Assembly (NCBI RefSeq): GCF_014174165.1
Contig: NZ_JABEQN010000023.1
Location: 1 to 64,000, forward strand
DNA from: Gluconacetobacter dulcium
GTDB lineage: Bacteria > Pseudomonadota > Alphaproteobacteria > Acetobacterales > Acetobacteraceae
Direction: 5' to 3'
DNA: 64,000 nucleotides
In this document: piece by piece, positions 52,148-61,128 of the stretch
How positions within the stretch are numbered: the first letter of the stretch is position 1
How the letters are laid out: each line of letters opens with the position of its first letter
Made by a program: the position numbers and the translations under genes
The notes under the pieces: model-generated
What the model was told of the DNA's origin: nothing
The model's input: the letters and a program-made list of their open reading frames with translations, nothing else
Database searches by the model: none

Positions 52148-52897
52148 ATGTTCAGGTTGGATGGCAAGACCGCGCTGGTGACGGGCGCATCGGGGGGAAT
52201 CGGTGCCGCGATCGCGCGGACCCTGCATGCCCAGGGGGCGCGGGTGGTGCTTTCCGGCACGCGCGAGGCGGTGCTGGCCGCCGTGGCCAGCGAGATCGCG
52301 CCCGACGGCGAGCGGGTCCATGTGTGCCCCGCCGACCTGTCGGACCCCAAGGCGGCCGATGCGCTGGTGGCCGCCGCCGAGGTCGCGGCCGGCGCGCCGC
52401 TGGATATCCTGGTCAATAATGCCGGCCTGACGCGGGACGGGCTGGCGATTCGCATGAAGGACGAGGACTGGAACCGCGTGATGGACGTGGATCTGGCCGC
52501 GCCCTTCCGCCTGTGCCGCGCCGCGCTGAAGGGCATGCTGCGCCGCCGGGCCGGGCGAATCGTCAGCATCGCCTCGATCGTCGGGGTGACCGGCAATGCC
52601 GGCCAGGCGAATTATGCGGCGGCCAAGGCGGGCATGATCGGCATGAGCAAATCCCTGGCGCAGGAAGCCGGGTCGCGCGGCGTGACCGTCAATGTCGTGG
52701 CGCCGGGCTTTATCCAGACCGCGATGACCGATGTGCTGCCCGAGGCGCAGCGCGAGAAGCTGCTGGGTGGCATTCCGCTGGGACGGATGGGCAAACCCGA
52801 GGATATCGCGGCTTCCGTCGCCTATCTGGCATCGGACGAGGCCGGGTGGATCACGGGCACGACGCTGAACGTCAATGGCGGGATGGCGATGCCCTGA
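52148..52897 (+). CDS. fabG: 3-oxoacyl-ACP reductase
   Basis: The 249-residue short-chain dehydrogenase has the NADPH loop VTGASGGIGAAIA (residues 12-24), NNAGLTRDGL, and the Ser-Tyr-Lys triad in SIASIVGVTGNAGQANYAAAKAG (about residues 140-162), ending in ITGTTLNVNGGMAMP. It reduces 3-oxoacyl-ACP in each round of chain elongation. It lies 29 bases after fabD; the 276 bases before acpP contain no gene. Confidence 0.96.
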   Translation: MFRLDGKTALVTGASGGIGAAIARTLHAQGARVVLSGTREAVLAAVASEIAPDGERVHVCPADLSDPKAADALVAAAEVAAGAPLDILVNNAGLTRDGLAIRMKDEDWNRVMDVDLAAPFRLCRAALKGMLRRRAGRIVSIASIVGVTGNAGQANYAAAKAGMIGMSKSLAQEAGSRGVTVNVVAPGFIQTAMTDVLPEAQREKLLGGIPLGRMGKPEDIAASVAYLASDEAGWITGTTLNVNGGMAMP

Positions 52898-53173
52898 TCG
52901 GCGGGGAACACGCTGATTCCGCTGGACGCAGGCCGGGATATGGCGGACAACAGGCCGATTTCGCGAAGGCGGATTTCAGGTTTTGGCAGCGGATTATGAC
53001 GGAAAGAAGGTCCGCCGCCTTGGCGAGTGCCGAGGAACCGTGCTAATCCGCCGCTGCTTCGTCCGGAAGCGGGCTGGGCATGGTCCGGCAGTTCCGTTTC
53101 GCGGGACGTCAGACAGGACGAATGAATTTCGAACCGCCCGTATCTCATTGGGGCAGACAGGAAGCGAAGACAG
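52898..53173. other. non-coding stretch upstream of acpP
   Basis: About 276 bases between fabG and acpP. No gene is convincing. A separate acpP promoter and leader are expected here because acpP usually needs much higher expression; a GGAAGCGAAGAC stretch just before the ATG holds the ribosome-binding site. I could not settle on a promoter. Confidence 0.35.
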
Positions 53174-53413
53174 ATGAGCGAAATCGCTGACAAGGTTAAG
53201 AAGATCGTGGTCGAGCACCTCGGCGTCGAGGAAAGCAAGGTCACGCCGGAGGCCTCCTTCATCGACGATCTGGGCGCGGACAGCCTGGATACGGTCGAGC
53301 TGGTGATGGCCTTCGAAGAGGCTTTCAGCGTCGAGATCCCGGAAGATGCAGCCGAGAAGATCGCGACCGTGAAGGACGCCATCGACTACATCGAGAAGCA
53401 GAAGGCCGCCTGA
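53174..53413 (+). CDS. acpP: acyl carrier protein
   Basis: The 79-residue acidic protein carries the phosphopantetheine site [15 protein letters not shown] with Ser 37, and the helix III region [16 protein letters not shown]. It holds growing acyl chains for the Fab enzymes and for lipid A and other acyltransferases. Its place between fabG and fabF is the classical order. Confidence 0.98.
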   Translation: MSEIADKVKKIVVEHLGVEESKVTPEASFIDDLGADSLDTVELVMAFEEAFSVEIPEDAAEKIATVKDAIDYIEKQKAA

Positions 53414-53440
53414 GGCTGCTTCTACGGAACGTCGGATTTT

Positions 53441-54748
53441 GTGATCAGGGAGCGGTGCGGGTTGATACAATCTGCCGGAGGAGCGCCGGGACGTCGGCGC
53501 GTTGTTGTTACCGGTATGGGCATTGTCAGCCCGCTCGGGCTGGGGCTCGAACATAACTGGTCGCGCCTGATCGCCGGCGAAAGCGGGATCGGCCGCATTG
53601 CCTCGTTCGATCCCTCGGACCTGCCGGCGCATGTCGCCGGCGAGGTACCGGCCGGGCCGACCGAGGCGGGCTGCCTGACCCTGTCCGACTGGGTGCCGGT
53701 CAAGGACCAGAAGAAGATGGATCGCTTCATCCATCTGGGTCTGGTCGCGGCGACCGAGGCGGTCGAGGATTCCGGGTGGAAGCCCGAATCCGAGGAAGAC
53801 CGCTGCCGGACCGGCGTGATGATCGGTTCGGGCATCGGCGGACTCCAGACGATTTACGATGCGTCGATCACGGTGCATGAGGGGCGGGCGCGTCGCCTGT
53901 CGCCCTTCTTCATTCCGTCGGCGCTGATCAATCTGGTCTCCGGCCATGTTTCGATCAAATACGGCTTTAAAGGCCCCAATCATTCGGTTGTGACCGCGTG
54001 CGCCTCTGGCGTGCATGCGATCGGCGATGCCTCGCGCCTGATCATGCTCGGCGATGCCGATGTGATGGTGGCCGGCGGCGCCGAAGCGGCCGTGTGCCCG
54101 TTGGGCATTGCCGGGTTCAGCTCGGCCCGTGCGCTCTCCACCGCGTTCAACGCCGAGCCGGAGAAAGCCTCGCGTCCCTGGGATCGCGATCGCGACGGCT
54201 TCGTCATGGGCGAGGGCGCCGGCATCGTGGTGCTGGAAGAATACGAGCACGCGAAGGCGCGCGGCGCCAAGATCTATGGCGAGATCATCGGATACGGCAT
54301 GTCGGGCGATGCGTACCACATCACCGCGCCGGCCGAGGGGCATGAGGGTGCCTATCGCGCCATGCAGGCCGCCGTGCGCAGCGCCGGCATCGCGGTTTCC
54401 GATATCGGCTATGTGAATGCCCATGGCACGTCGACCATGGCCGATGACCTGGAATTGCAGGCAGTCGAGCGTCTGTTCGGCGATGCGGCGAGCCAGGTCG
54501 CGATGTCGTCGACCAAATCCGCGATCGGCCATCTGCTGGGTGCGGCGGGTGCCGTCGAGGCGATTTTCTCGATCCTGGCGATCCGCGACAATGTCGCGCC
54601 GCCGACGCTGAACCTGGACAATCCGTCCACCGAAAGCGCGATCGACCGCGTGGCGCATGAGGCCCAGCGCCGCAAGATCGATATCGCCCTGTCGAACAGT
54701 TTCGGGTTCGGCGGCACCAACGCCAGCATCATCGTTCGCGGCGTCTGA
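53441..54748 (+). CDS. fabF: 3-oxoacyl-ACP synthase II
   Basis: Taking GTG 53441 gives 435 residues with about 20 extra at the N-terminus; the conserved part begins RRVVVTGMGIVSPLGLG. The condensing triad is visible: Cys in VVTACASGVHAIGDA (about residue 185), His in VNAHGTSTMADD and His in KSAIGHLLGAAGAVE, and the final SNSFGFGGTNASIIVR. It condenses malonyl-ACP with acyl-ACP, including the step that sets cis-vaccenate length. It lies 28 bases after acpP. Confidence 0.96.
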   Translation: MIRERCGLIQSAGGAPGRRRVVVTGMGIVSPLGLGLEHNWSRLIAGESGIGRIASFDPSDLPAHVAGEVPAGPTEAGCLTLSDWVPVKDQKKMDRFIHLGLVAATEAVEDSGWKPESEEDRCRTGVMIGSGIGGLQTIYDASITVHEGRARRLSPFFIPSALINLVSGHVSIKYGFKGPNHSVVTACASGVHAIGDASRLIMLGDADVMVAGGAEAAVCPLGIAGFSSARALSTAFNAEPEKASRPWDRDRDGFVMGEGAGIVVLEEYEHAKARGAKIYGEIIGYGMSGDAYHITAPAEGHEGAYRAMQAAVRSAGIAVSDIGYVNAHGTSTMADDLELQAVERLFGDAASQVAMSSTKSAIGHLLGAAGAVEAIFSILAIRDNVAPPTLNLDNPSTESAIDRVAHEAQRRKIDIALSNSFGFGGTNASIIVRGV

Positions 54749-54763
54749 GCCTGCGCGGAATGA

Positions 54764-54808
54764 CGGATCGGGCGCCTGCCTGATCCGCTTCCGGGGGCCT
54801 TGTTTTTG
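54764..54808 (+). terminator. possible attenuating hairpin between fabF and mltG
   Basis: CGGATC-G-GGC-GCCT-GCC-T-GATCCG (54764-54787) is followed, after a G-rich gap, by TTGTTTTTG. It lies in the 65-base gap between fabF and mltG and could reduce read-through into mltG. Confidence 0.35.
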
Positions 54809-54813
54809 ACATC

Positions 54814-55827
54814 GTGACGCGGAAAAAGAGCATCATGCTCAAGCGTCTTCTGATTTTCAGCCTGAGCCTGCTGCTGGTGGTGTGCGCGGCGGGCGGGGGC
54901 ATTGCCGCCTGGGGATGGTGGCAATATGGCGCGCCGGGACCGGCGCCCGAGGCCCGCGCGGTGGTCGTTGCCCGTGGTGGCCTGGCCAGCACGGCGGCGA
55001 CCTTGCAGCGTGCAGGGGTGATCGCGCCGGGGCGGGCCAGCGACCTGCTGTTTCGCGTGGCTGTGCATCTGACCCGCCAGGATGGTGTTCTGCACGCGGC
55101 CGAACTTGAATTTCCCGCCCATGCCTCGCTCCGCGACGTGCTGTTCGTGCTGCGCCATGCCAAGCCGGTGGTGCATCGGCTGACCGTGCCCGAAGGGTTC
55201 TCCGCCCTTCAGGTGGCCGATCTGATCGACCGGGCGCCGGTGCTGACGGGGCCGCCGCCTGGGCCGCCGGCCGAGGGCAGCGTTCTGCCGCAGACCTATG
55301 ATTATGAATGGGGGACAGCGCGGGCCGCGCTGCTGGCGCGGATGCAGGCGGCCATGGAGGCGACGCTGGAGACCGTCTGGCGCGAGCGGGTGCCTTTGCC
55401 CGAGATTCCCGATCGGCGGACGCTGGTCGTGCTGGCCTCGATGGTGGAGCGTGAGACCGCGATTGCGGCGGAGCGTCCGCTGGTGGCCCGTGTTTTTCTC
55501 AACCGGCTGCGCCTGGGTATGCGGCTGCAATCCGATCCGACCGTGGTCTATGGGATCAATCGTGGGGCCGGGCCGCTGGGCCATGGCCTGACGCGGGCCG
55601 AACTGGACGCGCCGGGTGCCTATAACACCTACACATTGCCGGGCCTGCCGGCCGGGCCGATCTGTGCGCCGGGCCTGGCGTCACTGGAAGCCGTGGCGCA
55701 TCCCGCCGAGAGCGACGCGCTGTATTTCGTCGCCGATGGCAGCGGTGGGCATGCCTTCGCCGGCAGCCTGGCGGAGCATAACCGCAATGTCGGTGCCTGG
55801 CGTGCGCGCCAGGCACCGGGCAAGTGA
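54814..55827 (+). CDS. mltG: endolytic murein transglycosylase MltG
   Basis: GTG 54814 gives 337 residues, or ATG 54835 gives 330; the membrane helix (LLIFSLSLLLVVCAAGGGIAAWGWW) is present in both. The YceG domain has VTVPEG-type LTVPEGFSALQVADLI and the catalytic Glu in VVLASMVERETAIAAERPLVARVFLNRL, then QSDPTVVYG and YNTYTLPGLPAGPICAPG. It cuts nascent glycan strands in the periplasm to set their length. mltG after fabF is a common arrangement. Confidence 0.95.
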   Translation: MTRKKSIMLKRLLIFSLSLLLVVCAAGGGIAAWGWWQYGAPGPAPEARAVVVARGGLASTAATLQRAGVIAPGRASDLLFRVAVHLTRQDGVLHAAELEFPAHASLRDVLFVLRHAKPVVHRLTVPEGFSALQVADLIDRAPVLTGPPPGPPAEGSVLPQTYDYEWGTARAALLARMQAAMEATLETVWRERVPLPEIPDRRTLVVLASMVERETAIAAERPLVARVFLNRLRLGMRLQSDPTVVYGINRGAGPLGHGLTRAELDAPGAYNTYTLPGLPAGPICAPGLASLEAVAHPAESDALYFVADGSGGHAFAGSLAEHNRNVGAWRARQAPGK

Positions 55828-55829
55828 GT

Positions 55830-55847
55830 CTGACCGCGTACGGTCAG
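55830..55847. terminator. small hairpin between convergent mltG and SYLF genes
   Basis: CTGACCG-CGTA-CGGTCAG, a perfect 7-bp stem in the 24 bases between the two stops. No T tract on either strand, so its role as a bidirectional terminator is uncertain. Confidence 0.4.
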
Positions 55848-55851
55848 GCTG

Positions 55852-56676
55852 TCACGGGGGAGAGAGGGGCTGGCTGCTGACCGGGCCGGACGAGGGGACC
55901 GCGACCTGTGAGGGTTCGGCGCCGGAACCGGGCTGGGCGTAGGCGGGCGAGGCTGCCGCGGGTGCGCCGGCCGTGGCCTGGGCCTGGACTTCGCTCAAGG
56001 CGGCGCGCAGGGGGTCGGCGCCAGGATTGTTGACCCGCATCGAGATGACGATGTCCTCGGGGCCGACGATCTGGTTGTAGTAGGCGCGGTTCGCGCTGCT
56101 GTTGACCGTCAGTTTCGAGCCGCCCAGCGCGGCACCGGCGAACAGGCCCTCGGATTTCTGCAACGCCATGATGTCGGTATTGCGCTGGCCGGCCGTGCCG
56201 CTCTCGATGCCGGAGCCCATGGTCGCGAAGGAGGCGGAGGCATTGGCGCCGAACTGGAACTGGCTGTCCAGCAATGCTTGCAGCCCGCGATCGGTCATGA
56301 CGAAGAACATCATCTGGGAGTCCTGCATGCCGAGCTGGATACCCACATTGGCCGAACTGAGCGTGTAGAAGGCCGGATCGGACCAGGAACCGCGCGCGTC
56401 GCGCGAGAGCAGAACGCAGCCGCCGCCCGCGCCGCCGAAGCCGATCGACATGCGGAAGATGGACGGGCAGACCATGACCGCGCGCGCCTGGCTCATGTAA
56501 CGGGTGATCTTGCTGTCCGGGCGGGCGCCGCTGAACATCTCGCGCACGGTCAGGGTGGCGCGGTCCACCAGGGTCTGCTGCCGTTCGCCCGCAGCCAGGG
56601 CCGGCGCCGCCGGCAGCGCCAGCGCAATGACCGTCAGGGCCAGGGTTGTGCGGGAAAGACCGTCTCGCAAGGGCAT
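55852..56676 (-). CDS. exported SYLF-domain (Ysc84-type) lipid-binding protein
   Basis: Start at ATG 56676 gives 274 residues with a signal peptide (LSRTTLALTVIALALPAAPALAA). The SYLF domain spans about residues 40-215: ARAVMVCPSIFRMSIGFGGAGGGCVLLSRD and GSWSDPAFYTLSSANVGIQLGMQDSQMMFFVMTDRGL, matching the eukaryotic and bacterial Ysc84/SH3YL1 lipid-binding module. The last 55 residues are Pro/Ala/Ser-rich and disordered. Periplasmic or surface location is predicted; the function in bacteria is unclear. Confidence 0.85.
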   Translation of the reverse strand: MPLRDGLSRTTLALTVIALALPAAPALAAGERQQTLVDRATLTVREMFSGARPDSKITRYMSQARAVMVCPSIFRMSIGFGGAGGGCVLLSRDARGSWSDPAFYTLSSANVGIQLGMQDSQMMFFVMTDRGLQALLDSQFQFGANASASFATMGSGIESGTAGQRNTDIMALQKSEGLFAGAALGGSKLTVNSSANRAYYNQIVGPEDIVISMRVNNPGADPLRAALSEVQAQATAGAPAAASPAYAQPGSGAEPSQVAVPSSGPVSSQPLSPP

Positions 56677-56873
56677 GCTCCATAATTTTCGGCATCGCGC
56701 GACCTTCGGACCGTCCGTGCCGCAGAATGCCGAGCAGATCGTATCGCTGTCGCGCGGCCGGAAATGCCCGGCTACGCGACCGTGAAGCAGGAGTGGGCGC
56801 GTGGCCGGCATTCCGGCCCGCGCCTTGTCTCCTGCCGGATTTTTATGGCGTAACCATGGCTGGTGGCAGCCGC

Positions 56874-57665
56874 TCAGTCCAGCGGTACTGCGAGCGCCAC
56901 CGACAGATCGGTGGCGATTCCCGGTGCCGTCGCAAGCAGGGTGATGCCGCGATCGAGTCCGCCGTCGCGCAGGAAGGGGGAGAATCTGGCCCCGGTTTCC
57001 TCCAGCAGCACCAGCGCGGCCGCGACGTCCCACAGATTGATGACCATTTCCAGGTAGCCGTCCAGCCGGCCGCACGCGACATCGGCCAGGGCCAGCGCGC
57101 CGGAGCCACCGGAACGGGGCATGGCGCCCAGTTCCAGGATCGCGGCCATTTTCGCCGCGTAGATGCCGTCGGGCACCTTGTTGCTCCAGCCCATTTCGAC
57201 CATCGCGGATCGGGTGTCGGTGACCGGCGAAGCCTTGATCGGCCGGCCGTTGAGGAACGCGCCATGGCCGCGCACGGCGGTATAGGTCTCGTGCAGTGCC
57301 GGGGCCTGGATGATGCCGGCGACCGGCTGGTCGCCATCCATCAGGCCCAGCGAGACGCACCAGCGCGACCGGCCGCGCGCGTAGTTCGACGTGCCGTCGA
57401 TCGGGTCGACCACCCAGCGCAGGCGCCCGGTGCGGGTGCGCCCTTCTTCCTCGCCCTGGAAGCCGTCCTCGGGGAACAGGGCGCCGATCCGTTCGGAGAT
57501 CAGGGCCTCGACCGCGCCGTCGGCTTCGGTCAGCCAGTCCTGGGCGCTTTTCTGCTTGCCTGACGGGCCGCCCGGCGGCGGGCGCATCGCCATGGCCAGG
57601 TCGGCCGCGTCACGGACGATGGAGCGCGCGGCCTCGAAACGGCACAGGATGGCGGCATCGGACAT
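56874..57665 (-). CDS. inositol monophosphatase family protein
   Basis: The 263-residue enzyme has the metal-binding motifs of the family: GEEEG (about residue 72), WVVDPIDGTSNYARG (about residues 84-98) and a late VINLWDVAAALVLLEETGA. Members hydrolyse inositol-1-phosphate, 3'-phosphoadenosine phosphates or histidinol phosphate; the last is well known in actinobacteria and some proteobacteria. No his or cys genes are adjacent, so the substrate is open. It ends 197 bases from the SYLF gene. Confidence 0.88.
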   Translation of the reverse strand: MSDAAILCRFEAARSIVRDAADLAMAMRPPPGGPSGKQKSAQDWLTEADGAVEALISERIGALFPEDGFQGEEEGRTRTGRLRWVVDPIDGTSNYARGRSRWCVSLGLMDGDQPVAGIIQAPALHETYTAVRGHGAFLNGRPIKASPVTDTRSAMVEMGWSNKVPDGIYAAKMAAILELGAMPRSGGSGALALADVACGRLDGYLEMVINLWDVAAALVLLEETGARFSPFLRDGGLDRGITLLATAPGIATDLSVALAVPLD

Positions 57666-57702
57666 CGGGGAACCTTTCAGCGTGGGGGAGAAGGAAATGG
57701 CA

Positions 57703-58212
57703 TCATTCGACCCGGCGGGCTGTGCGCAGGGCGGTCGTGATGGCGGGGTCGTCCAGGCGGGCCAGCCGTCCGGCCGCCTGGGTGGCGAACAGCCATGTCA
57801 GCTTACGCCGGCGGGCGGCGGCCAGGGCGGTCGGGACGGGAGAGCGCAGGATGGCGGCTTCGGCGATCACGTTCAGGCCGGCGGGCACCGTATCGGTGTC
57901 CGCGACCATGATCCCGGTCGCCTCGGGCAGCAGGGAGAGGGGAAAGGTGCGATCGACGGCGAAGAAAAGCTGGTCGCACCAATCGTGGTAGCAGGTCCAT
58001 TTCTGGTCGGTGAGAAAATCGCGCGGGCCGGATTTGATCTCGATACACACGAATCCGTTGTCCGGCCGCAGGGCCATGACATCCGCGCGGCGGCCGTCCG
58101 GCAGGACCAGTTCGTTCAGCGCCGCCCAGCCCATCTGGCCGCAGAGATGATTGACCGCGCGACGGATGGCGATCTGGTTCTGTACGGGGTCGATGGGCAT
58201 CGGGGGCACCAT
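57703..58212 (-). CDS. mmcB: MmcB-family DNA repair protein
   Basis: The start at 58212 (MVPPMPIDPVQ) avoids overlap with the divergent gene at 58310 and gives 169 residues; an upstream start at 58338 is possible but carries an unconserved tail. The PD-(D/E)xK-like core shows LPDGRRADVMAL, FVCIEIKSGPRDFLTDQKW and CDQLFFAVDRTFPLSLLPEATGIMVAD, typical of MmcB, a nuclease-like protein associated in alphaproteobacteria with the DNA damage response. Neighbours are unrelated. Confidence 0.85.
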   Translation of the reverse strand: MVPPMPIDPVQNQIAIRRAVNHLCGQMGWAALNELVLPDGRRADVMALRPDNGFVCIEIKSGPRDFLTDQKWTCYHDWCDQLFFAVDRTFPLSLLPEATGIMVADTDTVPAGLNVIAEAAILRSPVPTALAAARRRKLTWLFATQAAGRLARLDDPAITTALRTARRVE

Positions 58213-58309
58213 GCCACGGGTGGGGCGGCGCGTCACGACCGGCGCGGTTTGCGAACCGGGCCTGATGGGATAGACCGCTGGGAGGCCGTCACCGGGGCGG
58301 CATTGCAGC

Positions 58310-59239
58310 ATGGGAGCGGGCATGGGCCTCCTGCGCACCGATATCTGGCGGACGGGTATTCTGTCCTGCCCGATGTCCGAGATCCTGACGCATGGCGACG
58401 TCGCCGGGTTGCCGGTGACCTGGTTGCCTGATCCGGGGCCGTTCCGTTTTCTCGCCGATCCGTTCGGGCTGTGGCGGGATGATCGGCTGTATCTGTTCGT
58501 CGAGGCTTATGATTACCGGGTCCGGATCGGTCGGATCGATGTTTTCGTCTTCGATCGCGGTATGCGGCTTCTGGAGGTCCGGCCCGTGTTGTCCGAGCCG
58601 TGGCATCTGTCCTACCCGGTGGTGATCGCCGAGGGAGACGAGATCTATCTGCTGCCCGAAGCCTATCGCTCTGGCCGGCTGACGCTGTATCGCGCGGTCT
58701 CCTTTCCCGATCGCTGGGAAAGGGTTCCGGAGTTCGTCTTTCCCGAAGCGGCGATCGACGCTTCGCCGGTGCACATCGATGGCCGGTGGTGGATGTTCTA
58801 CAGCCCCTCCGGCGGGTCGGGCGAGGACAGGCAGAGCCTGCTGCATGTGGCCTGGGCGGACAGGCTGCGGGGACCGTGGCATCCGCATCCCGGTAATCCG
58901 GTCCGGCGGGATCGTCGCAGTGCGCGGCCGGGGGGCACGCCGCTGCTGGTCGATGGGCGGGTCATTCTGCCGACCCAGGATTGCACAGGCACGTATGGCG
59001 GGGCGATCGTGCCGCTGACGGTGACCGATCTGGCGACGACGCATTTCGCCGCCCAGGCTGGAGCCCCGATCGTCGCGGCGTCGGAGTGGGCGCCCTATAC
59101 CGACGGGTTGCACACTTTGTCCGCAGCCGGGGAGGTGACGCTGGTGGATGCCAAGCGGATCAGCCGGTCTCCGCGCCGGATTGCGATCGAGCTGGACCGT
59201 CTGGGCCGGCGCATGGTCGGGAGGGGCGCGGGCGGGTAG
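58310..59239 (+). CDS. beta-propeller protein resembling the N-terminal domain of glycolipid glycosyltransferase GINT1
   Basis: ATG 58310 (or 58322) gives 309 residues with repeating blade-like units: FLADPFGLWRDDRLYLFVEAYDYRVRIG, SYPVVIAEGDEIYLLPEAY, SPVHIDGRWWMFYSPSG and GGTPLLVDGRVILPTQDCTGTYGGAI. This five-bladed pattern is found at the N-terminus of plant glucosamine inositolphosphorylceramide transferase and in bacterial polysaccharide and glycolipid clusters, where the catalytic role is unclear. It is convergent with a GT4 glycosyltransferase, next to lipid genes. The family assignment is from memory. Confidence 0.6.
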   Translation: MGAGMGLLRTDIWRTGILSCPMSEILTHGDVAGLPVTWLPDPGPFRFLADPFGLWRDDRLYLFVEAYDYRVRIGRIDVFVFDRGMRLLEVRPVLSEPWHLSYPVVIAEGDEIYLLPEAYRSGRLTLYRAVSFPDRWERVPEFVFPEAAIDASPVHIDGRWWMFYSPSGGSGEDRQSLLHVAWADRLRGPWHPHPGNPVRRDRRSARPGGTPLLVDGRVILPTQDCTGTYGGAIVPLTVTDLATTHFAAQAGAPIVAASEWAPYTDGLHTLSAAGEVTLVDAKRISRSPRRIAIELDRLGRRMVGRGAGG

Positions 59240-59246
59240 AACGCGC

Positions 59247-60332
59247 TCAGCCGCGTGGCTGTACGGCGATACGCTCCAGGATGGCCAGGCCGGCGGCGTC
59301 GAACCGTTCGGGGGCGAACAGGTCCTGCACGCGGGTGCGCGCGGCGTGGCCCATGGTGGCGAGTGAATGGGGGTGGCGCAGCATGCTGGCCAGCGCGTGG
59401 GCTAACGCTGCGGGGTCGAGAGGTGGCACCAGCAGGCCGGAGATGCCGTCCTGCACCGTGTGGCGGATTTCGCCGACGGCCGAGGCGACCGGCGCCAGTC
59501 CGGCCTGCATGGCCTGATGCACGCCGATGCACAATCCTTCATGCCGCGAGGGCTGGACGTAGCCGTGCTGGGTGGCGAGGAAGTCCGGCACCGCGCTGGT
59601 GAAGCCTGCCAGATGCAGCGTGGTCAGGCCGTGTTCGCGGATCAGGCTCTCGATGTGGGGGCGGGCGTCGCCTTCTCCGGCAATGGTGACCGTAAAGGGC
59701 GGGAGCGACGGGTCGGTCTTCAGCAGCGCCAGGGCGTGGCACAGGATATCGTAGCCCTTGACCGGGTGCAGGCGCCCTAGCGAGCCGATCCGCACGATCT
59801 CGCCCGCCTGCCATGGGCGGGCGGTCGGGCAGGTTGGATCGGCGCGGAAGATCGGCCACAAGGCGGCGCGGTCGGCCGGGATGTGCAGCCGGTCGCGCAT
59901 GAAATCCAGCACGCAGGTGGAGTCGGCGACCCACATCCGACTCAGGCGGCGGGTGCCGCGCAGGAGGCGGGCGTTGGCGGGGCTCAATCCGGCGGAGTGC
60001 TGCCAGCTTACGACCGGGATACGGCGCCGCAGCCCGACGATCTGGCCCATCACCGTCGCCCTGGTGAGGGAGGTCCAGATCAGGTCGGGGGGCCATTGGG
60101 CGATCTGGTGGTTCAGCCAGCGCAGGGCGGCCAGGTGGTCGCGCCGCCCGGCGGGACAGAGTGCGACCGGCAGGCCGGCTGCCTGCAACGTCGGCAAGGC
60201 GCGGCCATCGCGGCGTTGCAGCGCGAAGACGGCGACTTCGTGCCCGGCGCGGCGGAGGACATCGGCGATGTCGGGCACGGGGAAGGCTGCGCCGCCGCCC
60301 TCCAGGGAGTTGATGATATAGGCGATGCGCAT
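59247..60332 (-). CDS. GT4-family glycosyltransferase
   Basis: Start at ATG 60332 (MRIAYIINSLEGGGAAFPVPDIAD) gives 361 residues. GT-B fold features: the N-terminal GGGA nucleotide loop, RIGSLGRLHPVKGYDILCHAL, and the C-terminal SRHEGLCIGVHQAMQAGLAPVASAVGEIRHTV with the conserved E-x7-E-type sugar-nucleotide contact. It should transfer a sugar to a lipid or oligosaccharide acceptor at the inner face of the membrane. It starts four bases after the nucleotidyltransferase stop. Confidence 0.88.
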   Translation of the reverse strand: MRIAYIINSLEGGGAAFPVPDIADVLRRAGHEVAVFALQRRDGRALPTLQAAGLPVALCPAGRRDHLAALRWLNHQIAQWPPDLIWTSLTRATVMGQIVGLRRRIPVVSWQHSAGLSPANARLLRGTRRLSRMWVADSTCVLDFMRDRLHIPADRAALWPIFRADPTCPTARPWQAGEIVRIGSLGRLHPVKGYDILCHALALLKTDPSLPPFTVTIAGEGDARPHIESLIREHGLTTLHLAGFTSAVPDFLATQHGYVQPSRHEGLCIGVHQAMQAGLAPVASAVGEIRHTVQDGISGLLVPPLDPAALAHALASMLRHPHSLATMGHAARTRVQDLFAPERFDAAGLAILERIAVQPRG

Positions 60333-60336
60333 CGGG

Positions 60337-61128
60337 TCAGGCGGCGGCGGGATTCCGGAGCAGGGATTCGACCAGGAGCAGGTCGGCGGGCTTGTCGACA
60401 TCCACGGCGGCGCGGCCGTCGGGCAGGGAGACCAGCTTGACCGACGCCTGGCTCAGGCTGCCCACCCGCGCGCACAGGGCGGAGCGGGTGAGGCCGCCGG
60501 TTATGTAGCGCAGCAAGGTTCCAACCCCCAGCAGGCGCGCCATGCGGATCGGTCGTTTGCGCTCCTGCTCGATCCGCTGCCACAGTTCCACGACGCCGAT
60601 CGAGGCGGGCGTGCGGAACAGGAACAGGTTGCAGCCGGAAAAGGCGCCGTCGGCCAGGCGGATCATCGTGCGTTTCGTGCCGGGGACATCGCGCGTGATG
60701 TCGGCCTCCATCGCGACGGCCGCGGCCATGTCGCAGTGCGCATCGACGGAATCGAGGAAGGTTTCGATCCATTCCGGGCGGAGCAGGGCATGGTCGGCGG
60801 TGGTGACCAGCAGGGGGGTGCCGAGCGTGCGCAGGGCCGCCATCACGCTGGCGCTGGGGCCGGCGGCCGGCGGCAGGAAATCCACCGGATGGTCGAGTTC
60901 CAGCCCCTCCAGAATGCCGGGGGTTTCGATACTGATGACGATGCGGCCGATGCGGGGGCAGGCGGCGAGCGCGTCGAGCACGCGCGCGATCATCGGCCGG
61001 CCGGCCACGGGCAGGATCGCCTTGTGCGAGACGTTGGCGGCGGTGGCCATCGGGTCCGCCGCGCCCGCGCGGGTGCCGGCCAGGACCAGGACGGTCAGCG
61101 GGCCGGGCGCGGGTTGGGTGGAGGTCAC
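60337..61128 (-). CDS. MobA-like nucleotidyltransferase
   Basis: The 263-residue protein begins LTVLVLAGTRAGAADPMATA and continues VSHKAILPVAGRPMIARVLDAL, the nucleotide-binding signature of the NTP-transferase family, with LLVTTADHALL (metal Asp) and FSGCNLFLF later. Such proteins couple a sugar phosphate, phosphoalcohol or polyol phosphate to CTP or another NTP. Its stop lies close to the glycosyltransferase start and its start overlaps the hydroxylase stop, so the three are one operon. The substrate is unknown. Confidence 0.85.
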   Translation of the reverse strand: MTSTQPAPGPLTVLVLAGTRAGAADPMATAANVSHKAILPVAGRPMIARVLDALAACPRIGRIVISIETPGILEGLELDHPVDFLPPAAGPSASVMAALRTLGTPLLVTTADHALLRPEWIETFLDSVDAHCDMAAAVAMEADITRDVPGTKRTMIRLADGAFSGCNLFLFRTPASIGVVELWQRIEQERKRPIRMARLLGVGTLLRYITGGLTRSALCARVGSLSQASVKLVSLPDGRAAVDVDKPADLLLVESLLRNPAAA